A stretch of 64,000 nucleotides of DNA, from positions 1,396,501-1,460,500 of the forward strand of contig NZ_CP029773.1 in assembly GCF_003205835.1 (NCBI RefSeq). The letters are read 5' to 3'. Numbering within the stretch: position 1 is the stretch's first letter; every line of letters starts with the position of its first letter. Origin of the DNA: Stenotrophomonas maltophilia (GTDB lineage Bacteria; Pseudomonadota; Gammaproteobacteria; Xanthomonadales; Xanthomonadaceae). The notes beneath the pieces were generated by a model. That model was not told the DNA's origin. It saw nothing but the letters and a program-made list of their open reading frames with translations, and made no database searches. This document shows, piece after piece, positions 56,360 to 64,000 of the stretch. The translations under genes and the position numbers were made by a program.

Positions 56360-58314
56360 TCGCGGGCCAGGGCCTCCACCGGGTCGAGCTGCGCGGCGTT
56401 GCGCGCAGGCAGGAAGCCGAACGCCACGCCGATCAGGGTCGAACAGGCGAACGCGGCAACGATCGAGGCCGTGGAGAACAGCACCTGGAAGTCGCTGGCG
56501 AAGCGCCCGATCATCGAGCCCAGCAGCAGGGCCAGGCCGATGCCGAGTACGCCGCCAAGCAGGCAGACCAGCACCGCCTCGATCAGGAACTGCTGGCGGA
56601 TATCACTCTGCCGTGCACCCACGGCCATGCGCACGCCGATCTCGCGGGTACGCTCGGTGACCGAGACCAGCATGATGTTCATCACGCCGATGCCGCCGAC
56701 CAGCAGCGCGATGGCGGCGATGGCGCCGATCAGCAGTGTCATCGTGCGCGTGGTCTGTTCGATGGTCTGGCGGATCTCGGCGCTGTTGCTGAGGAAGAAA
56801 TCTTCGGTGCCATGGCGCATGGTCAACAGGCGGGTGATCGCTTCCTGTGCGGCATCCATCGGCGTGTCGTCGTCCACGCGCACGGTGATGCTGGACACGT
56901 GGCTCTGGCCGAGCATGCGCGACATCACCGTGGTGTACGGCACCCACACGCTGAGGCTGGTGCTGCCGCCGAAACCGAAACTCTGGCGCTTGGCCACGCC
57001 GACCACGCGTGCCGGCACATTGCCGAGCAGGATCACCTGGCCGACCGGGTCGACATCGGGGAAGAACTGGGTCTGGGTGTTCTCATCGATCACCGCCACC
57101 TGGCCCAGGCCCTTCACCGCATCGCTATCGAAGAAGCTGCCGCTGAGCAGGGTCACGCCCTTGACCCGGAAGAACTGCTCGCCGACGCCGCTGACCTGGG
57201 CGGTGGAGGACTGGTTGCGGTAGCGGGCGGTGACCGAGGTCGACACGCTGGGGGTGGCGCTGTCCACGTAGCTCTGCTTTGCCAGTGCATCGGCGTCGCT
57301 GGCCTTGAGCGTCTGTACCCGCGCCGAGCGCATGTCGCCGAAACCACGGCCGGGATAGACGTCGATGGTGTTGGTGCCGAGCGCGCTGATGTTCTGCAGG
57401 ATCTGTTGTTGCGAGCCATTGCCCAGCGCCACCACCGAGACCACCGAGGCGATGCCGATGATGATGCCGAGCATGGTCAGGAAGGTGCGCAGCCGATGTG
57501 CGTTCATCGCCAGCAGCGCCATCCGGAACGCTTCGGTGAAGCGGTCGCGTGCGGCCCGCCAGCTGTTGCCGCGGGCGACCCCGGTGCTGGCCTCGCGCTG
57601 CGCACGGTAGGTCGGCGCATTCGGGTTGGCGCGATCAGCGATGATCTCGCCGTCGCGGATCTCGATGATGCGCTGCGCGTGTTCGGCCACGCTCATGTCG
57701 TGGGTGACGATGATGATGGTATGGCCTTCGGCGTGCAGCTCACCGAGGATCGCCATCACTTCCTCGCCGGATTTCGTATCGAGCGCGCCGGTCGGTTCGT
57801 CGGCCAGGATCACCTCGCCGCCGTTCATCAGGGCACGGGCGATCGACACGCGCTGCTGCTGGCCGCCGGACAGCTGGCCCGGCTTATGGTGCATGCGATC
57901 GCTCAGGCCCAGCCGCTGCAGCAGCTGTTCGGCACGCGCGTTGCGCACTGCGCCCGGGCTGCCGGCATACACCGCCGGCACCTCTACGTTGCCGCGCGCG
58001 TCCAGGTCGCCGAGCAGGTGGTAGCGCTGGAAGATGAAGCCGAAATGCTCGCGGCGCAGTTCGGCCAGCTCGTCCGGCGCCATCTTTCCGGTCTCGCGGC
58101 CGGCCACCTGGTAGCTGCCGCGGGTAGGGCGGTCGAGGCAGCCGAGGATGTTCATCAGCGTCGACTTGCCCGAACCGGACTGGCCGACGATGGCCACCAT
58201 CTCACCGGCGTGGATGTCGAGATTGACGTCGCGCAGCACGGCGATCACATCATCGCCGGCCGGGAATTCGCGTCGCAGGTCGCGCAGGCGCAGCAGCGGC
58301 GCCGTCGTGCTCAT
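56356..58314 (-). CDS. macB: Macrolide-type ABC exporter MacB
   Basis: 652 residues. N-terminal ATPase domain with Walker [21 protein letters not shown], signature [20 protein letters not shown] and Walker [13 protein letters not shown]; a transmembrane segment near 275; a large periplasmic domain (about 300-520); and three C-terminal membrane segments of the FtsX type ([20 protein letters not shown]). A mechanotransmission ABC transporter that drives substrates through MacA to MacC. It overlaps macA and macC by four bases on each side. Confidence 0.95.
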   Translation of the reverse strand: MSTTAPLLRLRDLRREFPAGDDVIAVLRDVNLDIHAGEMVAIVGQSGSGKSTLMNILGCLDRPTRGSYQVAGRETGKMAPDELAELRREHFGFIFQRYHLLGDLDARGNVEVPAVYAGSPGAVRNARAEQLLQRLGLSDRMHHKPGQLSGGQQQRVSIARALMNGGEVILADEPTGALDTKSGEEVMAILGELHAEGHTIIIVTHDMSVAEHAQRIIEIRDGEIIADRANPNAPTYRAQREASTGVARGNSWRAARDRFTEAFRMALLAMNAHRLRTFLTMLGIIIGIASVVSVVALGNGSQQQILQNISALGTNTIDVYPGRGFGDMRSARVQTLKASDADALAKQSYVDSATPSVSTSVTARYRNQSSTAQVSGVGEQFFRVKGVTLLSGSFFDSDAVKGLGQVAVIDENTQTQFFPDVDPVGQVILLGNVPARVVGVAKRQSFGFGGSTSLSVWVPYTTVMSRMLGQSHVSSITVRVDDDTPMDAAQEAITRLLTMRHGTEDFFLSNSAEIRQTIEQTTRTMTLLIGAIAAIALLVGGIGVMNIMLVSVTERTREIGVRMAVGARQSDIRQQFLIEAVLVCLLGGVLGIGLALLLGSMIGRFASDFQVLFSTASIVAAFACSTLIGVAFGFLPARNAAQLDPVEALARE

Positions 58315-59552
58315 CGGCGCCCCATGCCCGGGCCGCCAACCCGCATCTGCATGCCGCCACGGTTGCCGCCGGCGGCGCTGGCACCGGCCGCACCGGCTTC
58401 GCCGACCACCACGCGCTCGCCTTCCTTCAGCCCCGACAGGATCTCGGCCGAGGCGCCGTTGTTGATGCCCACGGTGACCTTGCGCGGCTGCGGCTGGCCC
58501 TTGTCGTCCAGCACCCGCACCATGCGCTCGTCGCCACGGCGCTTCGGTCCCAACGCCACTGCCGGCACCATCAGCACGCCCTTGGCCTGCTTCAGCAGCA
58601 CCGAGACCTGCGCGGTCATGTCGATGCGCAGCGTGCCATCCGGGTTTTCCACATCGAACAGTGCGTTGTAGTAGACCGCGCTGCTGGAGCTGGAACTGGA
58701 AGAGCTGCTGGAACTGGACGAGTTTTCATTGGCGATCGAGGCCGGCGCCGGATTGATCTGGCGCAGCGTGGCGTGGTACTTGCGGTCCGGATCGCCCAGC
58801 GTGGTGAAGTACACCGGCATGCCTGCCTTGATCTTGACCACGTCGGCCTCGGAGATCTCGGCATTGACCGTGACCACGTCCAGCCGCGCCAGCATGACGA
58901 TGGTCGGTGCGGTCTGGTTGGCGTTCACGGTGCGACCTTCCTCGGCCACCACCGCCACCACGGTGCCGTCCATCGGCGCCACGATGCGGGTGTAGGCCAG
59001 GTTGGCGCGGGCGGTGCCCAGTTCGGTTTCGCGGCCCTTGATCTGTGCCTCGTAGGACTGCAGCTGGGCACGGGCGGTCTTCAGCTGCGCCTCGGCGGCA
59101 TCGTATTCCTGGCGCGAGGTGGCCTCGGCGGCCAGCATCTGCTGCTGGCGCGCGAACTCCAGTTCGGCCTGGCGCAGGGTGGCTTGCTGCACGGCGCGCT
59201 GGGCGGTGACCTGGTCCAGCGAGGCCTGCGCGTTGAGCACCTGGTTCTGCTGGGTGGTGGCGTCGATCTCGGCGATCAGGTCACCTTCCTTCACGGTGTC
59301 GCCCAGTTGAACTTTCAGCGACTTGATCTGGCCCGAGGCCTGCGCACCGACGCTGACCAGCTTGTAGGCGTCGATCACGCCGGTGGCTTCCACGGTCTGC
59401 TCGATGTCGCCGCGGCTGACCGGCGTGGTCGCCACCGCCGGGGCAGCGGGTTTGCGCAGCAGCCACCAGGCGGCCACGGCAACGATCAGGGCAAGCAGGG
59501 CGATCAGTATCAGGCGACCCCGGCGGGTCGCAGGCAGCAGGCGGAACGTCAC
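58311..59552 (-). CDS. macA: Periplasmic adaptor MacA with polyserine tract
   Basis: 413-residue membrane-fusion protein. The N-terminal anchor ([20 protein letters not shown]) precedes the lipoyl half ([20 protein letters not shown]), the alpha-hairpin (about 90-170), [20 protein letters not shown] and the beta-barrel domain. Near residue 277 there is a run of 14 Ser (58680-58721) between SIANEN and AVYYNALF, with a Ser run not expected from E. coli MacA. The C terminus is Gly-rich. Divergent from the two-component system at 59757 across about 200 bases. Confidence 0.93.
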   Translation of the reverse strand: MTFRLLPATRRGRLILIALLALIVAVAAWWLLRKPAAPAVATTPVSRGDIEQTVEATGVIDAYKLVSVGAQASGQIKSLKVQLGDTVKEGDLIAEIDATTQQNQVLNAQASLDQVTAQRAVQQATLRQAELEFARQQQMLAAEATSRQEYDAAEAQLKTARAQLQSYEAQIKGRETELGTARANLAYTRIVAPMDGTVVAVVAEEGRTVNANQTAPTIVMLARLDVVTVNAEISEADVVKIKAGMPVYFTTLGDPDRKYHATLRQINPAPASIANENSSSSSSSSSSSSSSAVYYNALFDVENPDGTLRIDMTAQVSVLLKQAKGVLMVPAVALGPKRRGDERMVRVLDDKGQPQPRKVTVGINNGASAEILSGLKEGERVVVGEAGAAGASAAGGNRGGMQMRVGGPGMGRR

Positions 59553-59756
59553 GTCGTGGCTTCACTCTCGGGGCCGCGGCGGCGGCGTTGGTGGGCATTG
59601 TGAAGACCGGGCGATGGGCGGCTCAATCCTCGGGGTATGTCTCTATGTAACACTGTCGGTGAATACGCGTAACCACAGGTATCCCGCCCATGGCTGGATA
59701 CACTGGTACGCATTGCCCCGGATGCGGTTCAGCTGCCGACACGGGATGATCGCGAC

Positions 59757-60485
59757 ATGGAGACTGAAAACACGATGCATCGACTGCTGATCGTCGACGA
59801 CGACAACGACATCCGCACCCTGCTGGCCGAACAGCTCGGCCGTGCCGGCTACCAGGTAAGCACGGCCGCAGACGGCACCGCCATGCGCCAGCTGCTGGAC
59901 CGCGAACACGTGGACCTGATCGTGCTCGACCTCAACCTGCCGCGCGAGGATGGCCTGACCCTGTGCCGCGACCTGCGCGCGCGCTCGAATACGCCGGTGA
60001 TCATGCTGACTGCGCGTGCCGAGCCGATCGACCGCGTGCTGGGCCTGGAAATGGGCGCCGATGACTACCTGGCCAAGCCGTTCGAACCGCGCGAGCTGCT
60101 GGCGCGCATCCGCAACGTGCTGCGCCGGACCGAGGCGCTGCCGGCCAACCTGGAGCCGCTGTCGGTGCGCCGTGCGCGTTTCTCGCGCTGGGTGTTCGAC
60201 CTGGAGCATCGCCACCTGGTCGATCCGGACGATCGCGTGGTGGTGCTGTCCGGCGCCGAGTTCCGCCTGCTGCGGGTGTTCATCGCCCATGCCAACAAGG
60301 TGCTGTCGCGCGAGCAGCTGGTCGCGCTCAGCAGCGGCCGCAACTACGAGGCGCAGGACCGTGCCATCGATCTGCAGGTCAGCCGGCTGCGCAACAAGCT
60401 GGGCGACGACGGTGGCCCGGACGGACTGATCAAGACCGTGCGCAACGAAGGCTATGTGCTGGCCTCCTCGGTGAACCTGGAATAA
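59757..60485 (+). CDS. OmpR-family response regulator
   Basis: 242 residues (ATG 59757; a second ATG at 59775). The receiver domain has the phosphoacceptor Asp58 in LIVLDLNLPREDGLTLCRDL, acidic pair DDD near residue 14, and Lys in DDYLAKPFEPREL. The C-terminal winged helix includes VLSGAEFRLLRVFIAHANKV, LSREQLVALSSGRNYEAQDR and KTVRNEGYVL. Six bases precede the sensor kinase gene. It is divergent from macABC; a MacRS system next to macABC is known in S. maltophilia, and this is the likely pair. Confidence 0.94.
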   Translation: METENTMHRLLIVDDDNDIRTLLAEQLGRAGYQVSTAADGTAMRQLLDREHVDLIVLDLNLPREDGLTLCRDLRARSNTPVIMLTARAEPIDRVLGLEMGADDYLAKPFEPRELLARIRNVLRRTEALPANLEPLSVRRARFSRWVFDLEHRHLVDPDDRVVVLSGAEFRLLRVFIAHANKVLSREQLVALSSGRNYEAQDRAIDLQVSRLRNKLGDDGGPDGLIKTVRNEGYVLASSVNLE

Positions 60486-60491
60486 GCCGCG

Positions 60492-61901
60492 ATGAAGCGC
60501 CTGCGTCATTTCCTGTCCTCGATGGTCGGGCGGTTGTTCGTGATCCTGCTGCTGGGCATGAGCGTGGCCGCGATCGGCGCGACCATGCTGGCTACCTCCA
60601 AACGCCAGCAGGAGTTCGAGCGGCAGAACCTGAACCGCATCGCTGACCGCCTGCAGGGTTACGTCAACCTGCTCGACGGCAATCCCGAACTGCGCGAGCG
60701 CCTGCTGGAGGTTGGCGGGCCGAGCGTGCGCGCGCTGCAGCCAGGTGCACGCCTGGGGCGGGCCGATACGGCGTTGATGGAAGTGCTGGATGACCGGCCG
60801 GGCCCGGTCGCACGCGCGCATGTGCATTTCGCTTCGTTCCGCTCCTGCATTCCCAAGCTGCAGGATCTGTTGCCACCACCGCCGCCGGGGCATCGCCGGC
60901 ATCCACGCGAACGTGATCCGGCGTTCATCCCGCCCAAGTGCCGTGCGGTCGACGTGACCCTCAACGACGGCACGCTGCTGAAGCTCGCGCTGGATTCGCC
61001 TGCGGTGGCACACAACGGCATCCTGGCCGTGGACCCGTGGTTCCTGACCCTGCTGGTGCTGGCGATCGCGGTGCTGGCCTACATCGTCGCGCGCATGGCC
61101 AGCGCGCCGCTGCAGGAACTGGCGGCCGCTGCCGAGGATCTCGGCGATGACCTGCAGCGTGATCCCTTGCCACTGCGCGGGCCGCGCGAGGTGCAGCGTG
61201 CCGCCGAAGCCTTCAATGCCATGCAGCACCGCCTGCAGCGGCACTTGGCCGAGCGTACGCAGATGCTGGCGGCGATCACCCATGACCTGCAGACCCCGCT
61301 GACCCGCCTGCGCCTGCGCCTGGAGAACGTCAGCGATGAAGCGCTGCGCGAGCGCCTGATCGGCGATCTGGCGGCAATGCAGGCGCTGGTGCGCGAAGGC
61401 CTGGAGCTGGCCCGCAGCGCCGAAAGCGCCGAGCAGCGTGCCGCGCTGGACCTGGATTCACTGCTGGAGAGCATCGTTGAAGACGCCGCCGAGGGCGGTG
61501 CCGATGTCGTCTTCGAGGGCGGTACCGGCGCGGTGCTGATGCTGCGCCCATTGGCCATGCATCGCCTGTTCTCCAACCTGGTGGACAACGCGGTGATGTA
61601 CGCCTACCGGGTGCGGGTGCGGGTGGAACGCGGCGGTGGCACGATCACCGTGATGGTGTCGGACGATGGTCCCGGGCTGGCGGAGAATCAGCTGGAGGCG
61701 GTGTTCGACCCGTTCGTGCGGGTGGAAACTTCGCGCTCGCGGGAAACCGGCGGTGCCGGGCTGGGCCTCACCATCGCCCGCGCACTGGCCGAGAAGGACG
61801 GCGCCCGCCTGTGGCTGCGCAACCGTGCCGAAGGCGGACTGGAGGCGGTGGTGCAGTGGCCAGCCAGCGCGCAGGTGGTGCCGCCGGGCCGGGCTGGCTG
61901 A
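60492..61901 (+). CDS. Sensor histidine kinase
   Basis: 469 residues. Membrane segments at about 14-36 and 180-200 enclose a periplasmic sensor of about 140 residues rich in Pro/His/Arg (LLPPPPPGHRRHPRERD). A HAMP-like linker follows, then HisKA with the phosphoacceptor His264 in MLAAITHDLQTPLTRLRLRL, and the HATPase_c boxes LVDNAVMYA (N), SDDGPGL (G1) and GGAGLGLTIARALAEKDG (G2). Partner of the response regulator six bases upstream. The Pro/His segment could bind a metal, but that is only an inference. Confidence 0.93.
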   Translation: MKRLRHFLSSMVGRLFVILLLGMSVAAIGATMLATSKRQQEFERQNLNRIADRLQGYVNLLDGNPELRERLLEVGGPSVRALQPGARLGRADTALMEVLDDRPGPVARAHVHFASFRSCIPKLQDLLPPPPPGHRRHPRERDPAFIPPKCRAVDVTLNDGTLLKLALDSPAVAHNGILAVDPWFLTLLVLAIAVLAYIVARMASAPLQELAAAAEDLGDDLQRDPLPLRGPREVQRAAEAFNAMQHRLQRHLAERTQMLAAITHDLQTPLTRLRLRLENVSDEALRERLIGDLAAMQALVREGLELARSAESAEQRAALDLDSLLESIVEDAAEGGADVVFEGGTGAVLMLRPLAMHRLFSNLVDNAVMYAYRVRVRVERGGGTITVMVSDDGPGLAENQLEAVFDPFVRVETSRSRETGGAGLGLTIARALAEKDGARLWLRNRAEGGLEAVVQWPASAQVVPPGRAG

Positions 61902-62078
61902 GGCTGACGGCCTGGCAACGGTGACGCCCGGGCCGGGGTTTGGCCTATCATCTGCGCAACTCCCCAGTTTCCCGTCGATGAGCCAGCCCGTTCCCGCCGG
62001 CACGCCGTTCCGCGCTGCCCGGCCGTTCCCGCACGCTGCCTGGCCTGGCAGCCGCGTCTGGCCACCGCCGCTGCACTG

Positions 62079-64000
62079 ATGGGCGGACAGGGGGGCAACC
62101 GGCGCTGGGTGGAGTGCCACGTATCAGGATTCAGGCGGGTGCTGCGGCAGGGGCTGCTGTGGCTGCTGCTGGCGCTTGCGCTGCCGCTGGCCGCACAGGA
62201 CGGTGCGCCCCCGCTGCGCGACTACGCCATCGATGTGTGGACATCGCGCAACGGTCTGCCACACAACTCGCTGCGTGACATCGCGCAGACGCCGGAAGGC
62301 CACCTGTGGTTCGCCACCTGGGAAGGCCTGGTGCGTTACAACGGCCTGGATTTCACCGTGTTCGACCGCAGTACCCGCCCGGGCCTGCGCGACAACGGCA
62401 TCGGCGCGCTGTTCGTCGACCGCCAGGGCGGGCTGTGGATCAGTGATTCGCGCGGCAATGTCAGCCATCGTGGCAATGACGGCCAGTGGCGGGTCTGGGA
62501 GCACCAGGCCGATACCCCGCAGGTGCTGATCCAGTCCATGCAGATGGACAGCCGGGGGCGCCTGTGGCTGCTGTACGAAGGCAAGGGACTGGGTTACCTG
62601 GTGCCCGACAAGGGCATGGTCTACCAGGCGCCGCCGGCTGACCTGCCGATGGCGATGAGCTTCACCAAGCTGGTGGTCGATGCGCAGGACCGGGTCTGGG
62701 TCGGCACCCTTGACGGGCTGGTGCTGCGCGACAACGACGGCGTGCTCAAGCGCGCGCCGGCTGCATGGGGCCTGGGTGCGGGCAGCGGCCTGTCGTGGCC
62801 GTACCGCGCGCCGGATGGCGCGTTGTGGATCGTGGCCGGCGAACGCCTGTACCGGGTGGAGGACGATCAGCTGGTGCTGGTGCACCGCCTGCCGGGCCAG
62901 CTGCACATGACCTCGATGCTGCAGGATCGCCATGGTGACCTGTGGCTGGGCACCGAGAACCAGGGCCTGCTGCGCATCTCCGCACATGGGCTGGAGCGGC
63001 TGCCGGCCGGCCTCAACCTGCCGGGCGGGCGCGTGGTCAGCCTGCGCGAGGATGCCGAAGGCAGCATCTGGGTGGGCGCCAATGGCGGCCTGTACCGCCT
63101 GCGCGAAACGCTGTTCAGCAGCTACACCGAACGCGACGGTCTCAGCGGCGACTACGTGCGCACCGTGTTCGAGGATCGCGACCGCCAGCTGTGGGTGGGC
63201 AGTGCCAGCGGCCTCGACCTGCAGACGCCCGATGGCCGCTTCCGTGCCGTGCCGCTGCACAACCGCGGCGGCAAGGCGCCATCGGTGCTGAGCCTGGCGC
63301 AGGGGGCTGATGGAGACCTGTGGGTGGGGACCTTCGGCGACGGTGTCTACCGCCTCGGTCGCGACGGCAGCCTGCGCCACAACTATGCGGCCGCCGATGG
63401 CATGCCGGGCGGCAACATCCGGGCGATCAGCGTCGATCCGCAGGGAGGCGTCTGGGCCGGCACTCAGAAGGGCGTGGTCCGCATCGAGGGTGATCGCGTG
63501 CAGGTATCGAACGTCCCGGGCATGCCCGGTGGCCTGATCACCGCGCTTGAGCATGACCATCAGGGCAACCTGTGGATCGGCACCATCGAAGGCATCCGCG
63601 TACTGCGCGGCGATCGGGTGCAGGCGATTGACCTGGCCCCGATGGGCGGTGGCCGCAGCGTGTTCGGCTTCCACCAGCTGGGCGACGCAATGTGGATCAG
63701 CAGCGACCGTGGCCTGTATCGCTGGCAGGATGGAACGCTGGCGCGGGTTGGTCTGGAGCAGGGCATGCCGGTGGACACGGTGTTCCAGCTGGTGCCGGAC
63801 CGCCTGGGCAACGTCTGGATCAGCAGCAACCGCGGCGTGCTGCGCACCGACATGGCCACGCTCAACGCCGTGGCAGATGGCCGCACGCCGCGGGTGGTGG
63901 TGGAGCGCTACAACGAGATCGACGGCATGGCCAATGCACAGGCCAATGGCAGCTCCAGCCCATCGGCGATCCTGCGCCAGGACGGCACGTTCTGGGTGGT
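62079..64000 (+). CDS. Beta-propeller sensor protein, N-terminal part (cut by window edge)
   Basis: At least 640 residues from the ATG at 62079, no stop before the window ends; GTG codons slightly downstream are alternative starts. A signal peptide or anchor (RVLRQGLLWLLLALALPLAA) is followed by LRDYAIDVWTSRNGLPHNSL and at least ten Reg_prop-like repeats of about 45 residues with the W(V/I)(G/S) core: GLWISDSRG, RVWVGTLDG, DLWLGTENQ, SIWVGANGG, QLWVGSASG, DLWVGTFGD, NLWIGTIEG. Such periplasmic propellers usually precede a Y_Y_Y domain and a histidine kinase or GGDEF output; that part is outside the window. Confidence 0.88.
   Translation, partial: MGGQGGNRRWVECHVSGFRRVLRQGLLWLLLALALPLAAQDGAPPLRDYAIDVWTSRNGLPHNSLRDIAQTPEGHLWFATWEGLVRYNGLDFTVFDRSTRPGLRDNGIGALFVDRQGGLWISDSRGNVSHRGNDGQWRVWEHQADTPQVLIQSMQMDSRGRLWLLYEGKGLGYLVPDKGMVYQAPPADLPMAMSFTKLVVDAQDRVWVGTLDGLVLRDNDGVLKRAPAAWGLGAGSGLSWPYRAPDGALWIVAGERLYRVEDDQLVLVHRLPGQLHMTSMLQDRHGDLWLGTENQGLLRISAHGLERLPAGLNLPGGRVVSLREDAEGSIWVGANGGLYRLRETLFSSYTERDGLSGDYVRTVFEDRDRQLWVGSASGLDLQTPDGRFRAVPLHNRGGKAPSVLSLAQGADGDLWVGTFGDGVYRLGRDGSLRHNYAAADGMPGGNIRAISVDPQGGVWAGTQKGVVRIEGDRVQVSNVPGMPGGLITALEHDHQGNLWIGTIEGIRVLRGDRVQAIDLAPMGGGRSVFGFHQLGDAMWISSDRGLYRWQDGTLARVGLEQGMPVDTVFQLVPDRLGNVWISSNRGVLRTDMATLNAVADGRTPRVVVERYNEIDGMANAQANGSSSPSAILRQDGTFWV

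Noticed and set aside
58680..58721. Polyserine run as a sequencing or frameshift artefact
   Set aside because: The frame is kept on both sides, the codons are mixed and the flanking protein sequence aligns with the MacA family pattern.

Overview
The window is a GC-rich gammaproteobacterial chromosome segment, almost certainly Stenotrophomonas (S. maltophilia complex). Three things point there: a macA-macB-macC tripartite ABC pump and an emrR-emrC-emrA-emrB tripartite MFS pump, both described from S. maltophilia; many short GTAG-headed palindromes of the SMAG/REP kind between genes; and the xanthomonad order rpsB-tsf-(HDOD-GGDEF)-pyrH-frr-uppS-cdsA-dxr-rseP-bamA-lpxD-fabZ-lpxA-lpxB-rnhB-dnaE.

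Layout. 1-19141 (minus): the translation and envelope superoperon, with dnaE cut by the left edge. Many junctions are 4-base ATGA overlaps. A diguanylate cyclase gene sits between tsf and pyrH, and a 434-base hairpin-rich gap separates bamA from lpxD. 19361-25214 (minus): a Csu/spore-coat-U type chaperone-usher pilus locus (pilin, chaperone, usher, tip adhesin), followed by an 81-residue mini-pilin and a second chaperone. 25453-32352 (plus): map-glnD-dapD-unknown-ArsC-like-dapE, joining nitrogen signalling and lysine/diaminopimelate synthesis. 32419-33303 (minus): a Sel1-repeat lipoprotein. 33359-35327 (plus): asnB behind an Asn-rich leader peptide and a terminator, with all the parts of a ribosome-mediated transcription attenuator. 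35428-39834: a CPA2 antiporter, a penicillin-acylase-family Ntn hydrolase and bacterioferritin. 40160-43345 (minus): parC and an AraC regulator. 43518-48235 (plus): emrRCAB. 48410-50720: three identical tRNA-Leu(CAG) genes, the first two separated by a LysR/TauE gene pair. 50849-54786 (plus): rnr, a GFA-family gene and rlmB. 54920-59552 (minus): macABC, divergent from an OmpR-type two-component system (59757-61901). A beta-propeller sensor (62079 onward) runs off the right edge.

Most of the window is core genome. The observation I rate highest is the asnB leader at 33395-33552: 8 Asn codons in a 33-codon leader peptide, a pause-type hairpin, a perfect 12-bp terminator, and an upstream exact copy of the terminator 3' arm that can act as antiterminator. 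I do not know of a described asparagine attenuator of this design. Other points: paired palindromes in front of emrR, a histone-H1-like tail on DapD, a 14-serine tract in MacA, two families of long palindromes used as gene separators, and the mini-pilin/chaperone pair.
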